From: CAYWMD01 sp964458575
GTDB lineage: Bacteria; Verrucomicrobiota; Verrucomicrobiia; Limisphaerales; JADLHS01
Length of the DNA: 64,000 bases
Assembly (NCBI GenBank): GCA_964458575.1
Contig: CAYWMD010000007.1
Span: 62,001-126,000 of the forward strand
Direction: 5' to 3'
The notes beneath the pieces are model-generated. The model did no database searches. It was not told the DNA's origin and saw nothing but the letters and a program-made list of their open reading frames with translations. Positions 9,114-17,318 of the stretch are shown here, one piece after another; the first letter of the stretch is position 1, and the number at the start of each line of letters is the position of its first letter. Position numbers and translations under genes: made by a program.

Positions 9114-9791
9114 ATGAAAACTGAAATCTTCCACGCTCCCGGCAACGCCGCTGCGCGCATCGCCCTCGAACCGGGCGAAACCGTCACGTCGGAAGGCGGC
9201 GCGATGATCGCCATGAGTGCCGACCTGGCGGTGCAGACCACCACGCAACAACGTTCGGGCGGCGGTCTGCTCAAGGCGGCCAAACGGCTATTGAGCGGCG
9301 AATCTTTCTTTCTGAATCATTACACCGCCGGCGCCCAAGGCGGCGAGTTGTGGCTGGCGGCCACGTTGCCGGGCGACATGATGAAGCTGGCCTTGGAAGG
9401 CGAGACGATCATCGTGCAGGCGGGATCGTTCGTGGCCTGCTCCGAGGGCATCACGATGGACATGAGCTGGCAGGGATTCAAATCGTTGCTCTCGGGCGAA
9501 AGCATGTTTTGGTTGCGTTTCGCGGGCATGGGCCGGCTGTTGCTCAGTTCTTATGGCGCGATTTACCCCGTCGAGGTGAACGGCGAATACATCGTGGATA
9601 CGGGTCACATCGTGGCCTTTGGCGAAACGCTCAACTTCACGCTGACGAAAGCCGGCAAGAGCTGGGTCGGTTCGATTTTGGGCGGGGAAGGCATCGTGTG
9701 CAAATTCCAGGGCAAGGGCGTGGTCTGGTGCCAGTCGCACAACCCGCCGAGTTTCGGCCGCACGCTCGGGCCGATGTTGAAACCGCGTTGA
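9114..9791 (+). CDS. AIM24-family protein (TIGR00266-like), copy 2
   Basis: 225 aa, 10 bases after copy 1. It shares the same ordered motifs: GETVTSEGGAMIAMSADL, LLSGESFFLNHY, LPGDMMKLAL, GQYIVDT-type strand (GEYIVDTGHIVAFGE) and LGGEGIVCKFQGKGVVWCQS. The short poly-charged linker typical of some family members is absent. Function is unknown. Close spacing and similar length to copies 1 and 3 indicate local gene triplication rather than three separate acquisitions; whether they form a hetero-oligomer is an inference. Confidence 0.85.
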   Translation: MKTEIFHAPGNAAARIALEPGETVTSEGGAMIAMSADLAVQTTTQQRSGGGLLKAAKRLLSGESFFLNHYTAGAQGGELWLAATLPGDMMKLALEGETIIVQAGSFVACSEGITMDMSWQGFKSLLSGESMFWLRFAGMGRLLLSSYGAIYPVEVNGEYIVDTGHIVAFGETLNFTLTKAGKSWVGSILGGEGIVCKFQGKGVVWCQSHNPPSFGRTLGPMLKPR

Positions 9792-9804
9792 GGGAGGATT
9801 GCCA

Positions 9805-10488
9805 ATGAACGACCAGACCACCGAATACGACTATCGCATCGAAGCCCAGCCGGACTTCAGCTTCCTGACCGTGCGGTTGCAAGCGAACCAGACCATCAAG
9901 GTCGAAGCTTCCGCGATGGCCACGATGGATACCAATCTCCGCATGCAAACCAAGATGCGCGGCGGACTGGGACGGCTGCTCACGGGCGAATCCATTTTCA
10001 TCAACGAATTCACCGCGCAAAACGGGCCGGGCGAAATCGGCATCGCCCCCGGTTCGCCGGGCGACCTGGAGCATGTCTATCTGGACAACACGGTGATCTA
10101 CCTTCAGAACACCGCCTACGTCGCCTCCAGCCCGGGCGTGACCATCGAGTCCAAGTGGCAGGGTTTGGTAAAGGGATTTTTCTCCGGCGAGAAACTGTTT
10201 CTCATTCGTTGCTCGGGCAAAGGCGACCTTTGGTTCAACACTTACGGGGCGATGTTCAGCGTGGACGTGACCGGCCAGTATGTTGTGGACACTGGACACA
10301 TCGTGGCGTTCACCGACGGCCTCCAATACAACGTCAGCAAGATTGGCGGCTACAAATCATTGTTCTTCTCGGGCGAAGGTCTGGTCTGCCGCTTCAGCGG
10401 GACCGGCCGGGTTTGGGTGCAAACGCGCAAACTCGGCGCGTTCGCGCGCTGGGTCCATCCGTTCCGCCCGGCCAAACGAAGCAACTAA
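9805..10488 (+). CDS. AIM24-family protein (TIGR00266-like), copy 3
   Basis: 227 aa from the ATG at 9805, preceded by a good Shine-Dalgarno (gggagg, 9792-9797); an in-frame TTG at 9799 is too close to it. Motifs: KVEASAMATMDTNLRMQTKMRGG, LLTGESIFINEFTAQN, SPGDLEHVYL, GQYVVDTGHIVAFTDGL and FFSGEGLVCRFSGTGRVWVQTR. It is the closest of the three to standard TIGR00266 proteins. It is the last gene of the protease-AIM24 operon; an unrelated gene converges 79 bases further on, with no clear terminator hairpin between them. Confidence 0.87.
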   Translation: MNDQTTEYDYRIEAQPDFSFLTVRLQANQTIKVEASAMATMDTNLRMQTKMRGGLGRLLTGESIFINEFTAQNGPGEIGIAPGSPGDLEHVYLDNTVIYLQNTAYVASSPGVTIESKWQGLVKGFFSGEKLFLIRCSGKGDLWFNTYGAMFSVDVTGQYVVDTGHIVAFTDGLQYNVSKIGGYKSLFFSGEGLVCRFSGTGRVWVQTRKLGAFARWVHPFRPAKRSN

Positions 10489-10567
10489 CAACGGTTGCCC
10501 AATCAGAAGCGCCGTCGTCCGGCCTGGTCGGGCGTTCTGTGGCTGGTCAGTTGCCCGTGGCCCGGTT

Positions 10568-12586
10568 TCACTTCTCTTCGACCAGTTTCACGTAGTCCAA
10601 CCCGAACATGTAGCCCTTGACCGCTTGTTCGTTTGCGCCGGCAATTTGAACGCTGAGTTTGTGTTCCCCGGCGGCAAGATTGTGAATGCCAAGGTCCAAT
10701 TCCCCGGTCGGGATGACGCCATCATGGTAAAGATCAACCGGCTCGCCGAGCTTCTGGCCGTCCAGGCTGAGTTGGACGATGCCGTAGTCAACGGCTTTGG
10801 TGAGTTGGACGCGCACTTTGTATCGGCCGGCTTTTTTCACGGCCAAAGCGAGATCGAGCTTGTCGCCCGGTTTGGCTTCGATCCACCAGAGGTGCGCGTC
10901 GTTGCTCCACCGATCACCGAAGCCGCTCAGGTCCTGCTCGTGGGGATTGCCGGCGGTTTTGCCGAGAATCTTTAAGTGTTCACCCTCGATCACACCGGGC
11001 TTTCGCTTTGGCACGGGTTGATGGTAGTAACCGACCCGTTGCTCCAACGGCGGCGCGCCATACGGATCGTTCCCGCCCGGTTCGAGATACCAATAGACCG
11101 TCGAGGCATAAAGCGTGGGCCGCGCGTTCGGGTGGTATTTCTCGATGCAACCCTCGAAGGATTTCTGGAATGGAATCTGGTCGGCAATGTGCCAGCGGTT
11201 TACGGACACGTGGCCTTTGTTGTTCCCGTCGTTGTGCGTCTGGTTGTGATAGGCGTTTTGGAAAAGTTCCGGGCAGCACCAGGCGTAGCCAAAATAATCC
11301 TCCGAGCCCGTGCCGATGGTGGAGGGGAACTTCTCTCCGTCCACGAAGAATTTCTCGTCGCCCTCGCCCCACCAACCGCCGCGCGGATTCCAGATGTGCA
11401 ACATCACACCGGCAAACCGGCCCCGGCCCGTGGTCTTGAGCATCGTCCAGTCAATCGCGCGCTCCGGTTCGGCGGGCAGGAACGAGTCGCGATGCCACTT
11501 CGCGTGGAAGCGGGCGAGCTTCGAGGCGTCGCCTTTAAGTGGTTGCAAGTAGGTTTCAAATTTGATTTTGCGATTCACTTTACCTTCGTTCCGTAGGGTG
11601 ATTTCAGCAGACTTCGCGAACGGCATGAACCAATTGGCATAGAACCAACCGTCTTCCGTGACGCCGCAAGGGAGTGACCGATAAACATTCACTCCCGGCG
11701 CGGTGCCGAAGAAATCGCCAAGTGGCGACCAAACGCCCGGTGTGGACTCGCCGTCCCAGTGGATCTGAAGCGTGATTTCGCGGAGAAGATCGAGGTTGGT
11801 TGGCGTGGATGGAACATCGAGTTTCGCCCGAATCAAGGTGATGGCAGCCGGGCCATCGAACGTCCTAGTAATCGTGCCGCGGTTGGCTGCAACGAAATCA
11901 TCTTTCTCCCATTTCGTAAGACCAAAGCCTGAGATGCGGGGGGCGGGTTTCGAAAGCGCACGGTTCGCCTGATCCAGCGCCGCATTCTCTTGCGACGACA
12001 GTTCAAGCTTGAACGTCGGCACTTGTGTCCCTTTCGGAAACGTCGTGTAAACGAACTGGTAATATTGCCCCCAGCCTTCCTCCGCGACGATCTTGCACGA
12101 CTTCTGATAGGGAATGGGGACGTAGTTGTTCCAACCTTTCGCCACCGTGTGAACGAGCGCCGGGCGCGTGAACGGTGCGTTTTTATTGTCGAAATAGCCG
12201 ACGAACGGCAGGTCCACGGCGGGTTCACTCGCGCCATCGAGGTAGATGCGCACGGGGCCTTCCTTGGGCGTGGCGGACCAGATGCGCCAGATGCAGCCCG
12301 GCCCTTCCATTTCGGCCAGCACGAGTTGATTGCCTTCCTTGCGGATGATGCCATCGCCATCGCGGTTGGCATCCCAGCCGACATACTTGCCGGTGGCTGC
12401 GTCGTACTGGCTGGCGCGTTCGTAGCTGGACCATTGCCTGGTCGTCTCGCCCGGCTCCGGCAGCGTGGCGATTTGTTCGAGGTCCGTGAGCCGCTTGACC
12501 AGATCAACGTAGGTGAGTTTCTGTTCCGCCACCGCTGTAACCGTCAAGGCCAGTGCGGAGATGCAGACGAATGTAGTGTGCTTCAT
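10568..12586 (-). CDS. Secreted DUF2961 / GH172-family protein
   Basis: 672 aa with signal peptide MKHTTFVCISALALTVTAVAE. Residues ~25-400 are the DUF2961 (glycoside hydrolase family 172) domain: SSYERAS, EGPGCIWRIWSATPKEG, IYLDGASEPAVDLPF, GCIEKYHPNARP and TIGTGSEDYFGYAWC. The last ~130 residues form a beta-sandwich (GRYKVRVQLTKA, LDGQKLGEPVDLY) resembling a carbohydrate-binding module. Characterised GH172 members act on fructofuranose- or arabinofuranose-containing glycans; the substrate here is unknown. It lies downstream of the amidohydrolase pair on the same strand, separated by 112 bases in which no clear promoter was recognised. Confidence 0.87.
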   Translation of the reverse strand: MKHTTFVCISALALTVTAVAEQKLTYVDLVKRLTDLEQIATLPEPGETTRQWSSYERASQYDAATGKYVGWDANRDGDGIIRKEGNQLVLAEMEGPGCIWRIWSATPKEGPVRIYLDGASEPAVDLPFVGYFDNKNAPFTRPALVHTVAKGWNNYVPIPYQKSCKIVAEEGWGQYYQFVYTTFPKGTQVPTFKLELSSQENAALDQANRALSKPAPRISGFGLTKWEKDDFVAANRGTITRTFDGPAAITLIRAKLDVPSTPTNLDLLREITLQIHWDGESTPGVWSPLGDFFGTAPGVNVYRSLPCGVTEDGWFYANWFMPFAKSAEITLRNEGKVNRKIKFETYLQPLKGDASKLARFHAKWHRDSFLPAEPERAIDWTMLKTTGRGRFAGVMLHIWNPRGGWWGEGDEKFFVDGEKFPSTIGTGSEDYFGYAWCCPELFQNAYHNQTHNDGNNKGHVSVNRWHIADQIPFQKSFEGCIEKYHPNARPTLYASTVYWYLEPGGNDPYGAPPLEQRVGYYHQPVPKRKPGVIEGEHLKILGKTAGNPHEQDLSGFGDRWSNDAHLWWIEAKPGDKLDLALAVKKAGRYKVRVQLTKAVDYGIVQLSLDGQKLGEPVDLYHDGVIPTGELDLGIHNLAAGEHKLSVQIAGANEQAVKGYMFGLDYVKLVEEK

Positions 12587-12698
12587 TTTTCCCCCGTGAT
12601 GTTTTTTGCCCGAACATACGAATTCCCGAATCCCTCAGGAGAGTGAAACACCAGGCCTGCTGAGGCAAGCGCTCTTTGCGGCCTCTCGGGGCATCAGC

Positions 12699-14027
12699 TT
12701 ACGGCCTCGGCCGGTTCTTGTATTTCTCGTAAAGCCGCGTGTGCCGGCTTTCGAGGCTGATTTCCTTGCCGGCGATCCACATGCGCTTCACGTTCGAACG
12801 GATGTCAAGAATGTCGCCGTCGGTGGCGAAGAGCGTTGCGACCTTGCCGGGTTCAATCGAGCCGAGCTGGTCGGCAACCCCGGCAACTTGCGCCGGGTAA
12901 AGCGTGACACCTTTGAGCGCCTCGTCTGCCGGCAAACCGAAGGCCACCGCCTGCGCCGCGGCGTAAGGAAGATTCTTCACCAGCGATGCGCCGCCCGCGC
13001 CAAATGTCACTTTCACGCCGGCCTGGTGGAGGACCTTTGCTGCGCTGAATTGTGCGTCGTGGTTGTCGGTGTCGCGTTGCGGCAGGCTGAAGACGTGGTT
13101 GAAAACGACGGGGATTTGGTTCGTGGCCAGCAGACCGGCGACCCGCCACGCGTCCAGCGCGTCCGCGATGACGATTTTGAACCGGTTCGTCTTCGCCCAT
13201 TCCGCCGCGGCGCGAATCTGGCGCGCGTCATCAGCGTGAACAGTGATCGGGATTTCCGCGCGCACGACGGGCAACATGGCTTCCCACGCCGGCACGACTT
13301 TGAAGGCTTTGGTGTCCTTTGCGGCAGCCTTCGCCTTCGCGTAAGCTCGGGCTTCAGCGAAGAACTCGTCGAGTGATTTAAGCTTTTCCTTCCGCTCCTT
13401 GTCCTGGTCTTCGAGCGATTTCCATTTCTCCATGTTGGGCGCGCGGTCTTTCGGCGTCGTGTCAAGATTTGCGCCCGGCCAGAACACGTGCAACGCGATT
13501 GGCCTCTTCATCGCCATCTGCTCGGTTGTCCAGCCCTCGAGCGCGAGCAGGCCGGATTGGCCGGACACCACCCCGCCTTGCGGTACGGGCTCGAAATACG
13601 CCACCCCATTCGCGCGGGCGACGGGCAACAACTCGGAATCCGGATTCACCGCAACCCATGATTGCACCTCGGGATTGTAACCCTCGCCCACTTCTGTTTC
13701 GTCACGCGTGGCGCGCACGCCGTTGATCTCCACCAAACCCAATTCGGTATTGAGCGCGATCATGCCGGGGTAGAGATGCAGCCCGCGAAGATCAATTCGT
13801 GGAATTTCGCGGGACTGCTCTACCTCGCTGTCCGCGTTCCGACCAACAGCTTTGATTTTACCATTCTCAAGCAACACAAACCCCGGCGAAAACGTCTCAC
13901 CTGAAACCGTGTGAACCGTCGCGCCAGTCAGCAACACAGATTCGGCTGATAAGGAAGCGGCGTTGAACAACGACATGAACATGACCATGAGCAAGGTCGT
14001 TCTCAGCATCCAACGGGCGTGAAACAT
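12699..14027 (-). CDS. Secreted amidohydrolase-like protein, degenerate metal site
   Basis: 442 aa from the ATG at 14027 (MFHARWMLRT, then a hydrophobic signal ending LSAES). The frame is open to 14204, but that extension is encoded by the REPIN-like element at 14044-14176 and is not expected in the protein. The fold is that of imidazolonepropionase-type amidohydrolases: VLLTGATVHTVSGE at the start, GLHLYPGMIALNTELG, and the C-terminal GSIEPGKVATLFATDGDILDI. The usual HxH after PGxID is replaced by ALN, so the first two metal ligands are missing. ITVHADD may retain one His. It may be a non-catalytic partner of the larger gene upstream. Confidence 0.82.
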   Translation of the reverse strand: MFHARWMLRTTLLMVMFMSLFNAASLSAESVLLTGATVHTVSGETFSPGFVLLENGKIKAVGRNADSEVEQSREIPRIDLRGLHLYPGMIALNTELGLVEINGVRATRDETEVGEGYNPEVQSWVAVNPDSELLPVARANGVAYFEPVPQGGVVSGQSGLLALEGWTTEQMAMKRPIALHVFWPGANLDTTPKDRAPNMEKWKSLEDQDKERKEKLKSLDEFFAEARAYAKAKAAAKDTKAFKVVPAWEAMLPVVRAEIPITVHADDARQIRAAAEWAKTNRFKIVIADALDAWRVAGLLATNQIPVVFNHVFSLPQRDTDNHDAQFSAAKVLHQAGVKVTFGAGGASLVKNLPYAAAQAVAFGLPADEALKGVTLYPAQVAGVADQLGSIEPGKVATLFATDGDILDIRSNVKRMWIAGKEISLESRHTRLYEKYKNRPRP

Positions 14028-14043
14028 TCCACCGCCCCGATTC

Positions 14044-14176
14044 CCCTCACTCTGACCCTCTCCCTCGGGGAGAGGGAACAGCAAAGCTCGTCTCTCGAAA
14101 TCTCCGATTGCGCACGTTTCGCCGACCGACTGACGACGATTCTCCCTCTCCCCGGGGGAGAGGGCTGGGGTGAGGG
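14044..14176 (-). repeat. REPIN-like double-hairpin element, copy A
   Basis: 133 bases bounded by ccctcac and gtgaggg. Each end carries a hairpin built from ccctctccc and gggagaggg (14056-14076 and 14144-14164), the two being inverted relative to each other. Read on the minus strand, it matches copy C (48118-48258) along much of the middle too, for example gagaatcgtcgtcag and gctttgctgttccctc. It separates the two amidohydrolase-like genes. Confidence 0.85.
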
Positions 14177-14200
14177 CGTTCGTACGTTCAGAGATCATCT

Positions 14201-17128
14201 TCATTTCCCGTCTGCTTCATCCAGACAGCCACGATCCACGCCGTCGAATTGATGCTCCAGCGCGACGCGGAAAAACGAGGCATCGTCTTTGCCCCCGCCG
14301 TCGCCACCACCGCCCGCAAGCTTCGCGAGCTTCTTCGCCTTGGCGATCAGGTCTTCGCGCTCCTTCTTCAACGCCGCAGCGCGTTTCGCGGCTTCGTCGC
14401 GGTCGAAATATTTCTTGCCGTCAATCCACGTTTGCAGGACCACGCTGCGCGAATCCAGCGGATTTCCCGACCAAACCACAAAGTCCGCGTCCTTGCCTGG
14501 TTCGAGCGAGCCGACGTGGTTGTCTATGCCAAGCTGCCTGGCCGCATTGATCGTGACGAACTTGAGCGCCTCGATTTCCGGCGTGCCGCCGTATTTCACC
14601 GCCTTGGCGGCCTCCGTGTTCAAACGGCGCGCGAGGTCGGGAGAATCCGAATTAAACGACACCAAAACGCCGCGCTCGTGCATGAGGCTGCCGGCGTAGG
14701 GAATCGCGTCATAAACCTCAAACTTGTAAGCCCACCAATCCGCAAACGCCGACGCACCCGCGCCGTGGGCCGCGATCTCGTCGGCGATCTTGTAGCCTTC
14801 AAGCACGTGTTGGAGCGTGGCGACCTTCACGCCGAAACTTTCCATCGTGCGCAGGAACGCGAGAATTTCGTCCTGCCGGTAGCTGTGGCAATGAATGAGC
14901 CGTTTGCCTTGAATGATTTCGCCGATGGCTTCGAGTTCGAGATCGCGGCGTAGGACAGGCGTCGCGCCTGTCTCTGACTTATTTTTTTCTTTGGATGGAG
15001 ACAGGCGCGACGCCTGTCCTACGCTGTTCAGATACTGCTGCGCGGCGGTGAAACGGTTCGCGTAGAACGGCGGCACGCCCATGCGCGTCTGGGGGAAGCG
15101 CTTGGTGAAGGCTTCGCCCCAGTTGGATTGCTTCACGTTTTCGCCGAGGGCGAACTTGATGCCGGGCGGCGCGCCTTCAAACTTCAACCCTTCCGGCGAC
15201 GCGCCATCGCGAAGTTTAATGACCTGGTTTTGTCCACCGATGGGATTGGCCGAGCCGTGAAGCAGGTTTGCCACCGTCAATCCGCCGGCAAGTTGATTGC
15301 GAAGGTTTGCGGTTTCCGAATTCACGACGTCGCCGATGCGGACCATCGCGGTCGAGGGCAACGCCGGTTCATTCACGTTGCCAAGGATCGCCGCGTGGCT
15401 GTGGCAATCAATCAGGCCGGGAGTAACATGCAGACCATTGCCGTTGATTTGCACCCAAGGAGCAGTCGCAAAAATTGGAATCGAGCCGCTTGCCACGAGT
15501 TCGATCCGCCCACGATCTGTTCTAAGGCTCGCGTCCTCCAATTTACCCTTCGACCCGCATGTCCAAATGGTTGCGCCGCGCAGCCAGATATATGGCGGAT
15601 TCGTAATCGATCCACGCCCTTCCTGTGGTGAATGTGCTACACGCTTTCCTTGAAACTCCTTCAACTCGGCTTCCTTCTTTTGCTTCTCGGCCTTGGCCTT
15701 CGCTTCTTTGTCATCGTCCTTCTTTTCTTTCTCGGCTTCTTTGGCCGGCTGAACGTGATAATTGCGTCCGTCCACCCACACCTCGCGCACTCTTGCTTCG
15801 GAATCAAAATAGCCCTTGCCGTCCACGATGGTCAGATTGGCAATCTTGCCCGGCTCAATCGTGCCGAGCTGTTTTTCCACACCGCAAAGCTTGGCCGGCA
15901 CGGTCGTCAACGCCGCGAGCGCGTCGTTCTCGGACAAGCCACGATCCAGCGCCAGCCGCAGGTTGGACCGGAATTCCTTTTTCTCGGGCAGCGCGTAGGT
16001 CGTGAGCGCGATCTCGAGATTCTGCTGACGGAGCAACGCCGGATTTTCCGCCGCCCAATCCCACGCGCGCAATTGGTCGAGCGTGGCCTGTTCCCAATCG
16101 TCTTCGCTCGGCCATTTGGGCAGCTTGGGAAAATTCAGCGGCACGATGAACGTCGCGCCGGTTTCTTTCGCGAGTTCGGGCCGACGCCATTCCTGTCCGC
16201 ACGAGACGATGGCGAAATCCAGTTTCAATTCCCGCGCCACGCGCGCGGCGCGATCCACCATCAGCGCGCTGCCCGGCTCGAACAGCACGCGCATCTTGCC
16301 TTCCGCCGCCGGGGTGAGCGCTTCCAACGATGGATCATATTCCACACCCTTCCGACCCGCCGCCGGTTTGTACCAGGTCGCGTCGAAAAAACTTTGCCGC
16401 ACGACGGCGATCGTTCCCATCAACGAGGTCGGATAGGCTCCGGAGTCGTCATCGCCGCTGGCTTCGAAGGCGATGTGTTGAAACACGTCCGGTTTCACGA
16501 CGACCTCGTTTGGATCAGCCTCTGCCAGCGAAACCAGCGCGCTGGTGCCGCGAATGATGCCGCGTGTCGGCGCAACGACCGCCGCGGTGAAACCCAGTTC
16601 ACGCAGCGGCTCGATGAGCTTTTTATCCGGAGAATAACCGCGAACGGCGCGCGTTTGCGGAACGACCTTGCCCACGCCGTAACCCGGCCCGCGTTGGCCG
16701 GGGTCGGTCCGCTGACCCGGCACGCCGTAAAAGTTCCCGCCGCCGGAGGCAAACGTCCGGGTTGAGACCGGTTCTGCATCACCGGTCCAGACCGGAGAAT
16801 TCGTCGAACCCAGCGTGAGATACGGCTCGATAAACCCGGCGTAAATCGTCAGACCCTTCAGGTCCCAAACGCGTGCGTCCGCCGGTGGTTGCACGTCCTT
16901 GCCGACGGTTTCGATGTAGCCATCCCGAATGACGATGGTCGCGCCTTCGAGTGTTTCACCGGGTTTGACAACAACCTTGCCACCGACCAGCGCGTGAACC
17001 CCGAGTGGCAAGGGCCGAAAGCCGGGCGGGAGAATTTCCTTCGCGCAGACAAAGCGCGGCGGCAGAGCAAGCGCGAGCGCGACAACGGCGAAAAGCCACG
17101 CGAAGGGTCGAACTGCTTTGCTGCTCAT
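14201..17128 (-). CDS. Secreted double amidohydrolase with in-frame palindromic insertion
   Basis: 975 aa from the ATG at 17128 (MSSKAVRPFAW, signal ending FVCAK). The longer frame to 17245 runs through a palindrome at 17208-17259 and is not likely coding. It contains two amidohydrolase domains in tandem. The first (~35-480) has GLTIYAGFIEPYLTLG, where the metal-binding HxH is lost. The second (~545-930) keeps VTPGLIDCHSHAAI (HxH near residue 575), LIHCHSYRQDEI, VATLQHV and SFNSDSP, so it is probably active. A Lys/Glu-rich linker (EKEKKDDDKEAKAKAEKQKK) joins them. Residues ~700-727 are encoded by an inserted palindrome. The C-terminus is charged with a GGGGDGGGKDD stretch. Substrate unknown. 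Confidence 0.85.
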   Translation of the reverse strand: MSSKAVRPFAWLFAVVALALALPPRFVCAKEILPPGFRPLPLGVHALVGGKVVVKPGETLEGATIVIRDGYIETVGKDVQPPADARVWDLKGLTIYAGFIEPYLTLGSTNSPVWTGDAEPVSTRTFASGGGNFYGVPGQRTDPGQRGPGYGVGKVVPQTRAVRGYSPDKKLIEPLRELGFTAAVVAPTRGIIRGTSALVSLAEADPNEVVVKPDVFQHIAFEASGDDDSGAYPTSLMGTIAVVRQSFFDATWYKPAAGRKGVEYDPSLEALTPAAEGKMRVLFEPGSALMVDRAARVARELKLDFAIVSCGQEWRRPELAKETGATFIVPLNFPKLPKWPSEDDWEQATLDQLRAWDWAAENPALLRQQNLEIALTTYALPEKKEFRSNLRLALDRGLSENDALAALTTVPAKLCGVEKQLGTIEPGKIANLTIVDGKGYFDSEARVREVWVDGRNYHVQPAKEAEKEKKDDDKEAKAKAEKQKKEAELKEFQGKRVAHSPQEGRGSITNPPYIWLRGATIWTCGSKGKLEDASLRTDRGRIELVASGSIPIFATAPWVQINGNGLHVTPGLIDCHSHAAILGNVNEPALPSTAMVRIGDVVNSETANLRNQLAGGLTVANLLHGSANPIGGQNQVIKLRDGASPEGLKFEGAPPGIKFALGENVKQSNWGEAFTKRFPQTRMGVPPFYANRFTAAQQYLNSVGQASRLSPSKEKNKSETGATPVLRRDLELEAIGEIIQGKRLIHCHSYRQDEILAFLRTMESFGVKVATLQHVLEGYKIADEIAAHGAGASAFADWWAYKFEVYDAIPYAGSLMHERGVLVSFNSDSPDLARRLNTEAAKAVKYGGTPEIEALKFVTINAARQLGIDNHVGSLEPGKDADFVVWSGNPLDSRSVVLQTWIDGKKYFDRDEAAKRAAALKKEREDLIAKAKKLAKLAGGGGDGGGKDDASFFRVALEHQFDGVDRGCLDEADGK
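14948..15024. repeat. Palindromic element inserted in frame in the amidohydrolase gene
   Basis: A perfect 27-bp inverted repeat: 14948-14974 pairs with 14998-15024, with a 23-nt A/T-rich loop. The core is gacaggcgtcgcgcctgtc. In the gene's frame (minus strand) it reads VGQASRLS, a Lys-rich loop, then TGATPVLRR without a stop codon. Its composition and hydrophilic product differ from the flanking protein. Confidence 0.85.
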
Positions 17129-17207
17129 GTCCACGCACGATAGGCGGAGCGGGACTTCAAGACAAGCGCGGGCAAGTGAGGCAGGCGACGGTGTTACACA
17201 GTTCGAT

Positions 17208-17259
17208 TGTAGCGGCGGTCTGTGACCGCCGAGAACGGCGCTCACAGAGCGCCGCTACA
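17208..17259. repeat. Palindromic element between divergent genes
   Basis: A 24-bp inverted repeat (17208-17231 with 17236-17259), matching at all but two positions per arm, with a 4-nt agaa loop. The arm reads tgtagcggcggtctgtgacc. It lies in the 190-base region between the start codons of the amidohydrolase (minus) and the large secreted protein (plus), where both promoters should be. Confidence 0.8.
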
Positions 17260-17318
17260 GAGTGTTGAATAAATCCTCCTGTCCATTCGTTTTAATCCAC
17301 GGTTAACTTGTCTCCGCG

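Noticed and set aside
14028..14204. N-terminal extension of the smaller amidohydrolase reading NALTPALSPGERE
   Set aside because: It is the translation of REPIN copy A; the signal peptide starts at 14027.
17129..17245. N-terminal extension of the double amidohydrolase through GGHRPPLQS
   Set aside because: It is the translation of the 17208-17259 palindrome; the signal peptide starts at 17128.
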